NCBI GenBank assembly: GCA_037447235.1
Contig: JBBIHC010000008.1
Span: forward strand, 1-34,538
DNA: 34,538 bases
Direction of reading: 5' to 3'
Source of the DNA: JAVZJR01 sp037447235
Lineage (GTDB): Archaea > Micrarchaeota > Micrarchaeia > Anstonellales > Bilamarchaeaceae
In this document: positions 24,102 to 31,275 of the stretch, piece by piece
Layout of the letters: each line of letters starts with the position of its first letter
How positions within the stretch are numbered: the stretch's first letter is position 1
The notes under the pieces: generated by a model
What the model saw: the letters and a program-made list of their open reading frames with translations, nothing else
Told to the model about the DNA's origin: nothing
The model's database searches: none
Translations under genes and position numbers: made by a program

Positions 24102-24200
24102 GGGCTCGTAAAAGTGCAACAGGCACTTCGAGAAGCTCAGTTTGGATAGAGCGGCACTCTCCTAAGGTGAAGGTCGTGGGTTCAAATCCCATCGAGCCCG
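24102..24200 (+). tRNA. tRNA-Arg (CCT) with insertion between the acceptor stem and D-arm
   Basis: Acceptor GGGCTCG/CGAGCCC with discriminator G (24200). D-arm GCTC-AGTTTGGATA-GAGC, anticodon loop CTCCTAA (24159-24165) giving CCU, variable AGGTC, T-arm GTGGG-TTCAAAT-CCCAT. Position 8 is the expected T (24109). About 24 extra bases (about 24111-24134) separate it from the D-stem; they fold as AAGTGC-AACAG-GCACTT. Removing them gives a 75-base tRNA. The anticodon stem has one mismatch (24154/24170). A second GGGCTCG at 24091 duplicates the 5' end. TATA-like TTTATAAT at 24071-24078 is 24-31 bases before. The loop itself has no intron. Confidence 0.85.
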
Positions 24201-24273
24201 TTTTTAATTTAAGATAAGTATAAAAAATTAACACATCTAAAAAACATCTTGGAAAACCGCGTCACTTTCGTAT

Positions 24274-24387
24274 GGGCCCATAGCTCAGCTTGGTAGAGAA
24301 CTATCGCCAAAAGCAGCGGACTCTTAGCTTTTTAATCCCAGTAAGGCGGATATCCGCGTGTCAGGGGTTCAAATCCCCTTGGGCCCG
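24274..24387 (+). tRNA. tRNA-Lys (CTT) with two insertions
   Basis: Acceptor GGGCCCA/TGGGCCC, discriminator G (24387). D-stem GCTC/GAGC, anticodon stem GCGGA (24316-24320)/TCCGC (24353-24357), T-arm AGGGG-TTCAAAT-CCCCT. Anticodon loop CTCTTA then 25 extra bases (24327-24351) then A38, the canonical 37/38 intron. A further 15 bases (about 24299-24313) sit inside or just after the D-stem 3' strand. Without both the RNA is 74 bases. TATCGCC in the first insertion (24302-24308) can pair with GGCGGATA (24345-24352) at the end of the second. CCA is not encoded. Confidence 0.88.
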
Positions 24388-24440
24388 TTTTCCCGTTTTG
24401 CTCTTTTACCCGTTTTGCTCTTATGTTTTCTTGTGGTTAG
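24388..24440 (+). terminator. T-rich flank after tRNA-Lys with short direct repeat
   Basis: TTTT immediately follows the tRNA. CCCGTTTTGCTCTT then occurs twice in tandem (24393-24421), giving several T-tracts. A likely terminator region; I see no gene in 24388-24520. Confidence 0.4.
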
Positions 24441-24521
24441 GTACCCCTGGTTTTGGTGAGATAAGGATTTGCCGTCGAAAAAAATAGGCTAAATTTTGCC
24501 AAAAGTGTATAAAAACGCAGG

Positions 24522-24530
24522 TTTATAAAT
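24522..24530 (+). promoter_or_regulatory. TATA box of first tandem paralogue
   Basis: TTTATAAAT lies 43 bases before the ATG at 24573. The leader carries a strong GGAGG ribosome site (about 24561-24565), eight bases from the start. The second paralogue lacks the same TATA word but keeps the leader from 25373. Confidence 0.6.
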
Positions 24531-24533
24531 AAG

Positions 24534-24878
24534 TTTTGCGTAAATAATATTGCAAAAAAGGAGGTTGGCGGCATGAAAATTAAGTATGGGGAAATGTCAT
24601 CCCAGAAGGTTTCCAAGCCTCCAGTCAGCTCATTGTCTTCTAAGCTCAAAAATGCTGTTCTTGTTGCTGGTTTGCTAACTGCTTTTGGCATGGGCGGCAG
24701 CAAGGCTGCGGAAGCAGTAAAACCTGCTGATGCTGACAGCCAGAAGGTAGCAGCGCGGACTGTAGTAGACACAGGAAAAACGGTTATATTAAACATAAAC
24801 GGGGAAAAAAGGGAACTTAAAAAGATGCGTGTGAAAGAACTTAAAGACATCTTGAACAAAAATGTAAAAGCTGGTTTG
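24534..24878 (+). repeat. Near-identical repeat copy 1 (leader and N-terminus of tandem paralogues)
   Basis: 345 bases match 25373-25717 with three visible mismatches. The first 293 are identical, then similarity falls abruptly. It spans the leader, ribosome site and first ~100 codons. Confidence 0.9.
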
Positions 24879-25367
24879 TTCTTTTCTGACGAGCCAATAG
24901 ATTACAGTGATCCTGCTCTGGTTAACGAACCGGAGTTTAGCATAACTATATCAAATTTAGAGGTGCCTATATTTCTTGGAAATGGCGGTGTGATAAGCAG
25001 CTTCATTCGAATGCCAGAAAAAACATTGAATGATGAGAAAGCCATAACCATACTTGTTTTCAAAGATGGAAAAAGAATTAACGGAGGAACAATACCATTT
25101 AAAGAGTTCGAGGAGGATTATAAAGCGCTGGCAGGGAAGGAACTAAGGTATGTCATTGCTGTTGTTGATCATGATGTTGATAAAGATGGAGAATATGTGC
25201 AGTTTATTATAATATCTGCAGATACGTTTGAAGATGTCCTAAAAGGAAATATTAAAAGCGGACAGCCTGTTTTTGTGGTAGTTTATGGAGTACCAGAAAA
25301 CAAATTTTATAGTGAGGATAAAGCAACACACTACACAACAGATGACGATACTTTTGCTGAAAAATAA
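24573..25367 (+). CDS. Hypothetical protein, tandem paralogue A
   Basis: 264 residues, unrecognised. Residues 1-26 are basic and Ser-rich, then a hydrophobic stretch NAVLVAGLLTAFGMGG (about 27-42) and AEAVKPADA follow, like an internal signal or membrane anchor preceding a processing-like Ala site. Residues 1-84 are identical to the next gene. The middle (about 100-175: FFSDEPIDYSDPALV...) is much diverged. The C-terminal ~85 residues (KELRYVIAVVDHDVDKDGEY, ADTFEDVLKGNIKSGQPV) are again close. A predicted beta-rich secreted or membrane-tethered protein. GGAGG eight bases upstream supports the ATG. Confidence 0.7.
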   Translation: MKIKYGEMSSQKVSKPPVSSLSSKLKNAVLVAGLLTAFGMGGSKAAEAVKPADADSQKVAARTVVDTGKTVILNINGEKRELKKMRVKELKDILNKNVKAGLFFSDEPIDYSDPALVNEPEFSITISNLEVPIFLGNGGVISSFIRMPEKTLNDEKAITILVFKDGKRINGGTIPFKEFEEDYKALAGKELRYVIAVVDHDVDKDGEYVQFIIISADTFEDVLKGNIKSGQPVFVVVYGVPENKFYSEDKATHYTTDDDTFAEK

Positions 25368-25372
25368 ATAAT

Positions 25373-25717
25373 TTTTGCGTAAATAATATTGCAAAAAAGG
25401 AGGTTGGCGGCATGAAAATTAAGTATGGGGAAATGTCATCCCAGAAGGTTTCCAAGCCTCCAGTCAGCTCATTGTCTTCTAAGCTCAAAAATGCTGTTCT
25501 TGTTGCTGGTTTGCTAACTGCTTTTGGCATGGGCGGCAGCAAGGCTGCGGAAGCAGTAAAACCTGCTGATGCTGACAGCCAGAAGGTAGCAGCGCGGACT
25601 GTAGTAGACACAGGAAAAACGGTTATATTAAACATAAACGGGGAAAAAAGGGAACTTAAAAAGATAAGTGTGAAAGAACTTAAAGACATCTGGAACAAAA
25701 ATGTAAAAGCTGGTTTG
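25373..25717 (+). repeat. Near-identical repeat copy 2
   Basis: Direct repeat of 24534-24878 at an offset of 839 bases. Recent duplication or gene conversion would explain the identity. Confidence 0.9.
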
Positions 25718-26230
25718 CCCATTAATAAAAAGGAAAGGATAATAGATTACAGCCATCCTACTTGTGTTGATAACCCTGATAGGTCAATGTTTTTTATAAC
25801 GATTGCAGATTTAGACCTGCCTCTGCTTCTTGGAAATGGAAATTTGATCAATAGTTTCATCGGCATACCAAAAGATCCAAGAGCAGCAGATACTGATAAG
25901 GCTATAAATATACTATTTTTTTTCAAGGATAGAAAAACGACTGGTAGAACGATAATAAAACTTTACAAGCTGGAAGAAGATCATAAAGCGCTGAAAGGGA
26001 AGGAACTAAGGTATGTCATTCCTGTTGTTGATCATGATGCTGATAAAGATGGTGAATATCTGCAGTTCTATATAATACCTGCGGATACGTTTGAAGATGT
26101 TCTGGAAGGAAACATCAAGAGCGGACAGCCTGTTTTGGTAATAGTACATGATGTGCCAACAAATAAATTATATTCAAGTGATAAAGCAATACTCTACACT
26201 GTAGATGATGATTCTTTTGTTGAAAGATAA
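25412..26230 (+). CDS. Hypothetical protein, tandem paralogue B
   Basis: 272 residues. Identical N-terminus, hydrophobic segment and ribosome site to paralogue A. The middle (NKKERIIDYSHPTCVDNPDR...) is diverged, with small insertions. The C-terminal part is similar (KELRYVIPVVDHDADKDGEY, ADTFEDVLEGNIKSGQPV). It starts 44 bases after the stop of A. The pair may have partly redundant or antigenically variable roles; no function is known. Confidence 0.7.
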   Translation: MKIKYGEMSSQKVSKPPVSSLSSKLKNAVLVAGLLTAFGMGGSKAAEAVKPADADSQKVAARTVVDTGKTVILNINGEKRELKKISVKELKDIWNKNVKAGLPINKKERIIDYSHPTCVDNPDRSMFFITIADLDLPLLLGNGNLINSFIGIPKDPRAADTDKAINILFFFKDRKTTGRTIIKLYKLEEDHKALKGKELRYVIPVVDHDADKDGEYLQFYIIPADTFEDVLEGNIKSGQPVLVIVHDVPTNKLYSSDKAILYTVDDDSFVER

Positions 26231-26236
26231 CAAAAA

Positions 26237-26244
26237 TTATAAAT
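26237..26244 (+). promoter_or_regulatory. TATA box of the 337-residue unknown
   Basis: TTATAAAT lies 22-29 bases before the ATG at 26266, consistent with a leaderless transcript. Confidence 0.6.
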
Positions 26245-26265
26245 TGTTCTTGTTTTAATCTAGTT

Positions 26266-27279
26266 ATGGAACGTAATATCAAAACACAAAAAAAAATAAT
26301 TGTGCACGAACAACAAATATTAAATCACGCAAAGAAAAAAACGCTTGATGAAGCATCACAGGTTATACCTAAAGAGGCGCAAGAAATAGCAAAAAGCAAA
26401 CCACCTAACGAGCTGAAGACGAATGGCGAAATAGTGCTGGATTTTATTGCAAGCAAAAAGGGAAAACAGGAATTAACAGAATATCTTAATAAAATCAACG
26501 CAGAAACGCGAACCGTTCTTGCAATTATAAAACCCGGAGGAATATACGATAGCTTACATAAGCAGTTTTGGAAGAATTTCGTTATTTTATGTACTGAAGA
26601 AGTGACAAAGGCTATTTATAATGGAAACAGAAAGGCAGCGGAAGATTATTTTAAACTAATCACGGAAAACAAAGAATACATCGAAAATGCAGAGATAGCA
26701 GAACGAGATGTATTTGAAACAGCGAAAGAATCCGAATACGGCAAAAAAATGACTGACGAGCAATGGAGACTATTTATGACCGTTGCGGTTCGTGCCGGTT
26801 TTGACCGGGTTACTGCGCTTGAAACACTTTCAGAATGGGGCATCAAACCCCCGACTCTGCTTCAGATGCCTCAGAAAGCATCGCAGGTTCAGATGATCGT
26901 GGCAATCCAGCAATCTGTCGAAGCACTCAGAAAATTGACCAGCGAGCAGACAGATGAAAAGCTTGAAGAGGTAAAAGACGGAAAGCTTGAAAGGAGCGAA
27001 AGGCTGCTGCGCGAGGAATGTGACGGCGGAAAAACAGAACTGGGAAAGTCAATAAAGAACGAGGCGAAAAAGAAGGCGAAGGGCCAAACCGAGCAGGAAA
27101 AACTTACAGAAAAGGCCATAAAAGAGATGGCAAAGCTGATAGCTATAGCTGCCGAAGAAACAAAATCAAAGCCGGAGGACATCGTGCAGGCCTTGAATGG
27201 AAAGACAAAAAGCGCGACTGCATTGCGAAACAGCATGATAACTGCCATTATGCAAAACCTCAAACAAGCAGGCGAATAG
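26266..27279 (+). CDS. Hypothetical helical protein
   Basis: 337 residues, unrecognised and almost wholly helical. A basic N-terminus (MERNIKTQKKIIVHEQQ) is followed by an Ala/Glu/Lys-rich body, a region around residues 166-200 (DEQWRLFMTVAVRAGFDRVTALETLSEWG) and a highly charged C-terminal half (EEVKDGKLERSERLLREE, KNEAKKKAKGQTEQEKLTEKAIKEM) likely coiled-coil. No signal peptide. Cytosolic. It is AT-richer than the flanking housekeeping genes, in line with an acquired island. The TATA spacing supports a leaderless ATG start. Confidence 0.65.
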   Translation: MERNIKTQKKIIVHEQQILNHAKKKTLDEASQVIPKEAQEIAKSKPPNELKTNGEIVLDFIASKKGKQELTEYLNKINAETRTVLAIIKPGGIYDSLHKQFWKNFVILCTEEVTKAIYNGNRKAAEDYFKLITENKEYIENAEIAERDVFETAKESEYGKKMTDEQWRLFMTVAVRAGFDRVTALETLSEWGIKPPTLLQMPQKASQVQMIVAIQQSVEALRKLTSEQTDEKLEEVKDGKLERSERLLREECDGGKTELGKSIKNEAKKKAKGQTEQEKLTEKAIKEMAKLIAIAAEETKSKPEDIVQALNGKTKSATALRNSMITAIMQNLKQAGE

Positions 27280-27323
27280 GTTTAAAAATATTTTGTTATA
27301 CTAAATAAAACAAGGTGTAAAAA

Positions 27324-27401
27324 ATGGGCAAACCAGGCAAATGCAAAATGACAGGATGCGTTTCGGTTAGCTCATTCTCCTTCTTTTATTTTGGCGGCTG
27401 A
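27324..27401 (+). CDS. Putative 25-residue peptide with CxxxxC
   Basis: An ATG with AGGTG six bases upstream opens a 25-codon frame: MGKPGKCKMTGC then a Ser/Phe-rich tail ending FGG. The stop lies inside a GC hairpin. It is in the unknown-gene island, downstream of an AT-rich spacer. Expression is unproved; the ribosome site is the only support. Confidence 0.35.
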   Translation: MGKPGKCKMTGCVSVSSFSFFYFGG

Positions 27402-27408
27402 AGCCGCC
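27393..27408 (+). terminator. Hairpin over the stop of the small ORF
   Basis: GGCGGC-TGAA-GCCGCC forms six strong pairs. The T-rich flank is upstream rather than downstream, so it may be an mRNA 3' structure. Confidence 0.4.
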
Positions 27409-27486
27409 ACCACATCAGTTATCCCGGACATAAATCGTTTGCTTTTTGTTTTGATTTAACAAAAAAACAAACAGAGGTGATAATAT

Positions 27487-27765
27487 ATGTATGTTAGGAA
27501 TGTAAAAAAATTGAATGAGGCGCTGCACAACTGGCAGCACAAAAAGCCGAAAAGAATCTCCGCGGACCCGCTAATAGAAAAAACCATTAAAGGGTTTTGC
27601 TACATGACGATGGCGCTGCCGAAGCTGTGCGAAGAAAGCGGGAAGGGCGAAAAAGGCAATGGGCAAAACGGCGAAAATGAAAAGGACCGAGAAAAAAGCG
27701 AAGAAAAAGGCAATCCGCCCGAGCAGATTCCGCTGATATGGTGGCCTGGAATCGCTGGATGCTGA
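27487..27765 (+). CDS. Hypothetical small protein
   Basis: 92 residues with an excellent ribosome site (GAGGTGAT, six bases before the ATG). A basic helical N-terminus (MYVRNVKKLNEALHNWQHKKPKR) is followed by a middle of IEKTIKGFCYMTMALPKLC, a charged Gly/Glu/Lys-rich linker (ESGKGEKGNGQNGENEKDREK) and a C-terminal IPLIWWPGIAGC. No known motif. The linker suggests flexibility and the aromatic tail a docking peptide. Probably part of the unknown island. Confidence 0.6.
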   Translation: MYVRNVKKLNEALHNWQHKKPKRISADPLIEKTIKGFCYMTMALPKLCEESGKGEKGNGQNGENEKDREKSEEKGNPPEQIPLIWWPGIAGC

Positions 27766-27838
27766 GAGTCTGCGGAGCAGGCAAAAATCTTTTTTTATTT
27801 TTTAAATTTTTCGGATTATAATATGAGTTGGTGGAAAA

Positions 27839-28972
27839 TTGGAAACTCTGCGCATAGGCTTGTTCAACCCTTTTTTTTATCCTTATGTCGGAGGCACAGA
27901 GAACGTAATTTACGAGATTGGAAAGCGGCTGGCGAAAAAAGGGCACCAGATAAGCATCTATGCGTCCAAACACCGCCACGACCTTCCGGCAAGGGAAGAA
28001 TTTGAAGGGATGATTATCCACCGGGCGGACGCGCACATAGTATGGAAGGCTCCGCCGCAGCTCATACCGCCTTTTCCCATTTTCAAAAGTTTTAACTCAA
28101 CCGCAAGGGAGTTCATGAAGGAAAATGACCTGGCGCATATCAACAACAGATTCATCTTCTCCTATCCGCATATCAGGTTTTTGGGAAAAATGAAGCCGGT
28201 TATGCTTACGGTGCACAATGCCACGCCGCAAAACATAGACCTTTTTACCAACCTTGGCGGGCAGGCGCACGACAGGCTGCTGTTGAAAAGGGCGCACAAG
28301 TACTTGAAAGGGGCTACAGCGATAACAAAGGCAGCAATGGAGATGACCCTGCCTGATTACAAAGGCCTGAAGGAAGTTATATGGAACGGCGTTGATGCCA
28401 AAAAATTCAGGCCGATAAAAAATGCGGAAATAGAAGAAATACCGAAGGGCAAGTCAATAGTTCTGACTAACTGCAGGCTGGTAAGGCAGAAGGGCATCGA
28501 GTATCTGATAAAAGCAATGAAAGGGGTCAATGCGAGGCTTGTCATACTTGGCAGGGGGCCGCTTGAGCATGAGCTAAAGGCTCTCGCCAAGAAGGAGAAT
28601 GTGGATGCGATATTCATAACAAAAACCATAGATGAAAAAAAACTGGTTGACCTCATAAACATGTGCGACATTTTTGTCCTGCCGTCCCTCTACGAAACAT
28701 TCGGGCTTGCTGCGCTTGAAGCGATAGCATGCGGAAAACCGGTCATAGCGACGAACATCCACGGGCTGCCCGAAGTGGTGGGCGACAGCGGCATAATGGT
28801 TGCGCCGCGCGATGTTGAAGGAATGCGCTCTGCCATCCAGCTGCTTCTGGAAGACAACAAATATGCGCGCGCTCTGGGAAGAAAGGCGAGGAAAAGGGCG
28901 CTAAAAAACTTCAAATGGGACGACATAGCTGAAAAATATGGGGTTTTTTACAGGAAAGTCCTTTCTGAGTGA
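27839..28972 (+). CDS. GT4-family glycosyltransferase
   Basis: A 377-residue GT-B glycosyltransferase that moves a sugar from a nucleotide donor, likely to an envelope glycan or lipid. The N-terminal domain has FFYPYVGGTENVIYEIGKRLAKKGH (acceptor side). The C-terminal domain has LVRQKGIEYLIKAM, VILGRGP and PSLYETFGLAALEAIACGKPVIAT, where E286 and E294 form the EX7E donor motif. TTG at 27839 is the start: GGTGG is four bases upstream, and the only in-frame codons before it run to a stop. The asparagine-synthase-like gene follows after six bases. Acceptor unknown. Confidence 0.9.
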   Translation: METLRIGLFNPFFYPYVGGTENVIYEIGKRLAKKGHQISIYASKHRHDLPAREEFEGMIIHRADAHIVWKAPPQLIPPFPIFKSFNSTAREFMKENDLAHINNRFIFSYPHIRFLGKMKPVMLTVHNATPQNIDLFTNLGGQAHDRLLLKRAHKYLKGATAITKAAMEMTLPDYKGLKEVIWNGVDAKKFRPIKNAEIEEIPKGKSIVLTNCRLVRQKGIEYLIKAMKGVNARLVILGRGPLEHELKALAKKENVDAIFITKTIDEKKLVDLINMCDIFVLPSLYETFGLAALEAIACGKPVIATNIHGLPEVVGDSGIMVAPRDVEGMRSAIQLLLEDNKYARALGRKARKRALKNFKWDDIAEKYGVFYRKVLSE

Positions 28973-28978
28973 TGGCTT

Positions 28979-29767
28979 ATGCTGACCGAATTATCAGAAC
29001 TGCTAAGTGACGCTATCACCGAAACGCTTGAAGACAGGGTAGCAATCGCGTTTTCAGGCGGCGTTGACTCCTCGCTTATCGCAACCGTGGCGAAAGGCAA
29101 AGCGGATGTTGAGCTTTTTACCGCAGGGACAGCAGGCTCGCAGGATATGGAATATGCGGAATCAGTGGCAAAAGAACTGGGCCTTCCGCTTATCAAGTGC
29201 GTGATGGGGGAGGACGAGATTGTTGAAACATACAAACAATGCCATAAGATATGCCCAAACGATTTTCTTAAGGTGGAGCTTCTGGTGCCGATTTACAGGA
29301 TAGCGAAGGAAGCGGCTGGAAGAAAGCACCAAGTAATGCTTTTTGGCTCTGGTTCTGAAGAACTTTTTGTCGGCTATGAAAGATATTATACCTACGCCCA
29401 AACCGGCGGAGACCTAAATGCGTATCTGCAGCAGGAATACCGGGAACTGCATAAAAAGGAGATTGCGTGGATAAGCAGGATATGCAGATCCTTTGGGATA
29501 GAAGCCCGCTTTCCATTTTATAACAGCAGGCTTGCACAGTATGTTTCGGGCATACCAATAGAGCTAAGGATGGAGGAATACGAGCTGAAAAAAGGCATTC
29601 TGAGGGAAGCAGCGGCCTTCCTTGGCGTGCCTGCGCTTGCTGTCACAAGAAAGAAAAAAGCCCTGCAGTACGGAAGCAATGTCCACAAAATACTCATCAA
29701 ACAAAAAGGATTGCCTGGCATGGCAAAATCAGAAGAAAGTTGGATGGGGCAAACAAGAAAAGCGTAA
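28979..29767 (+). CDS. Asparagine synthase-like ATP-dependent amidotransferase domain
   Basis: 262 residues, equal to the C-terminal ATP-pyrophosphatase domain of asparagine synthetase. The N-terminal glutaminase domain is absent. The PP-loop SGGVDSS is at 26-32, followed by LFTAGTAGS, DMEYAESVAKELGLP, FGSGSEELFVGYERY and the C-terminal KKKALQYGSNVHKIL typical of AsnB. It could be ammonia-dependent, pair with a separate amidase, or modify an envelope sugar (as in some asnB-like genes beside glycosyltransferases). GTGATGG over the preceding stop supplies the ribosome site, so it is coupled to the glycosyltransferase. Confidence 0.85.
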   Translation: MLTELSELLSDAITETLEDRVAIAFSGGVDSSLIATVAKGKADVELFTAGTAGSQDMEYAESVAKELGLPLIKCVMGEDEIVETYKQCHKICPNDFLKVELLVPIYRIAKEAAGRKHQVMLFGSGSEELFVGYERYYTYAQTGGDLNAYLQQEYRELHKKEIAWISRICRSFGIEARFPFYNSRLAQYVSGIPIELRMEEYELKKGILREAAAFLGVPALAVTRKKKALQYGSNVHKILIKQKGLPGMAKSEESWMGQTRKA

Positions 29768-29805
29768 GAATAACCCTTTAAAATTTATTAACACATAATC
29801 CCTCT

Positions 29806-31275
29806 ATGAAGTTACACGAAAAAATCTTTGAGCTTGCGCTGAAACGCTCATTTTTCTATCCGAGCAATGAGTGCTACGGCGCGGTGAGCGGCTTTTACGA
29901 TTATGGGCCGGTCGGCCTGCAGATAAAGCGCAAGATAGAGAATCTCTGGCGAAAAACATTCATAACCGAAGAGGGCTATCTTGAAGTGGAGAGCAGCATC
30001 GTAACGCAGGAGATAGTGCTGAAAGCGTCAAATCACGTGGACAGCTTCACCGACCCGGTAGCCGAATGCGAAAAATGCCATACAAAGGTCAGGGCGGATT
30101 CCTACATCGCGGACAATGTGAAGGGATATTCATGGGACGGCAAAAGCCTTGAGGACCTTGACAAGGAGATCGCCAGGCACAATCTGAAATGTCCGAGATG
30201 CGGCGGGAATTTCTCAAAGGTGCAAAAATTCAACCTCATGTTTGCCACCGGGATAGGCGGGGAAAGGGCTCCGGCTTACAACAGGCCGGAAACCGCGCAG
30301 GGGATATTCACGGCTTTTCCCCGCCTGTTCAGGAACCACGGCACGCAGCTTCCGCTGGCGGTTGGTCAGATAGGAAAAAGCTTCAGGAACGAGATATCGC
30401 CGAGAAAGGGCCTTGTTAGGATGCGGGAGTTCACGCAGATGGAGCTGGAATACTTCTTTGACCCGGAAAAGCCCGGGCATCCAAGATTTGCTGAGGTAGC
30501 GGAGCAAAAGCTGATGTTTAAGATAAACGACGAGTTGAAGGTTATGGCTGCTGCCGAGGCAGTAAAGGATGGCACTGTGCCGAATGAAATATTCGCGTAT
30601 TTTCTCGTGAAGGAATGGGATTTCTACAGGCAGGTCGGCATAAAGGAAGACGAGATGTGGTTCCGGGTGCTTGGCGCTGACGAGACGCCGCATTACTCAA
30701 AAAGAAACATAGATATGGAAGTGCAGACTTCATACGGCATAGTGGAAACAATCGGGAATGCATACAGGACGGATTTTGACCTTTCCCAGCACGCAAAATA
30801 CAGCGGGGAGAATTTTGAGGTGAATATTGAAGGCAGAAAATTCATCCCACATGTCTTTGAGGTCTCAATGGGCGTTGACAGGCTGTTCTTCTGCCTGCTA
30901 GAGCACTGCTTCAGGGAGGCTGGCGGCGGGAAGGAATGGGAATGGTTCGACCTTCCGCCGGTAATAGCCCCATATGATGTTGCGGTTTATCCGCTTATGA
31001 AGCGGGACGGGCTTGATGCGAAGGCAAGGGAAGTTGCTGCAGGACTGAGAAAGCATTTTGGAGTGCTTTACAGCGAAAGCGGAAGCATCGGCCGCAGATA
31101 CGCCAGGGCGGACGAAATCGGCATTCCTTATGCTGTTACTATAGACTATGACACTTTGCAGGACGGGACAGTTACCATAAGGTACAGAAACGACGGCAAG
31201 CAGGAAAGGATTGGGATAAGCAAGCTTTATGAAAAGATAAAGCAAAATATGGAAAACGGAAAGGTGAAACTATGA
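29806..31275 (+). CDS. glyS: Glycine--tRNA ligase (archaeal/eukaryal alpha2 type)
   Basis: This class IIa synthetase charges tRNA-Gly. At 489 residues it is somewhat short for the family. GFYDYGPVGLQIKRKI marks the N-terminal catalytic entry. A zinc-ribbon-like pair (CEKCHTKVRAD ... CPRCGGNF) lies at about 86-132. ATGIGGERAPAYNRPETAQG, motif 2 FRNEISPRKGLVRMREFTQMELEYF and motif 3 GVDRLFFCLLEH follow. The anticodon-binding domain has APYDVAVYPLMKR and GSIGRRYARADEIGIPY. TATA-like TTTAAAAT (about 29777-29784) is about 22-29 bases before the ATG, so probably leaderless. The stop overlaps the next ATG by four bases. Confidence 0.96.
   Translation: MKLHEKIFELALKRSFFYPSNECYGAVSGFYDYGPVGLQIKRKIENLWRKTFITEEGYLEVESSIVTQEIVLKASNHVDSFTDPVAECEKCHTKVRADSYIADNVKGYSWDGKSLEDLDKEIARHNLKCPRCGGNFSKVQKFNLMFATGIGGERAPAYNRPETAQGIFTAFPRLFRNHGTQLPLAVGQIGKSFRNEISPRKGLVRMREFTQMELEYFFDPEKPGHPRFAEVAEQKLMFKINDELKVMAAAEAVKDGTVPNEIFAYFLVKEWDFYRQVGIKEDEMWFRVLGADETPHYSKRNIDMEVQTSYGIVETIGNAYRTDFDLSQHAKYSGENFEVNIEGRKFIPHVFEVSMGVDRLFFCLLEHCFREAGGGKEWEWFDLPPVIAPYDVAVYPLMKRDGLDAKAREVAAGLRKHFGVLYSESGSIGRRYARADEIGIPYAVTIDYDTLQDGTVTIRYRNDGKQERIGISKLYEKIKQNMENGKVKL

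Noticed and set aside
24091..24108. First GGGCTCG (24091) as the true 5' end of tRNA-Arg, with the second copy inside a larger intron.
   Set aside because: It lacks the conserved T8 after the acceptor and lies too close to the TATA box. The copy at 24102 gives a 75-base tRNA and correct spacing.
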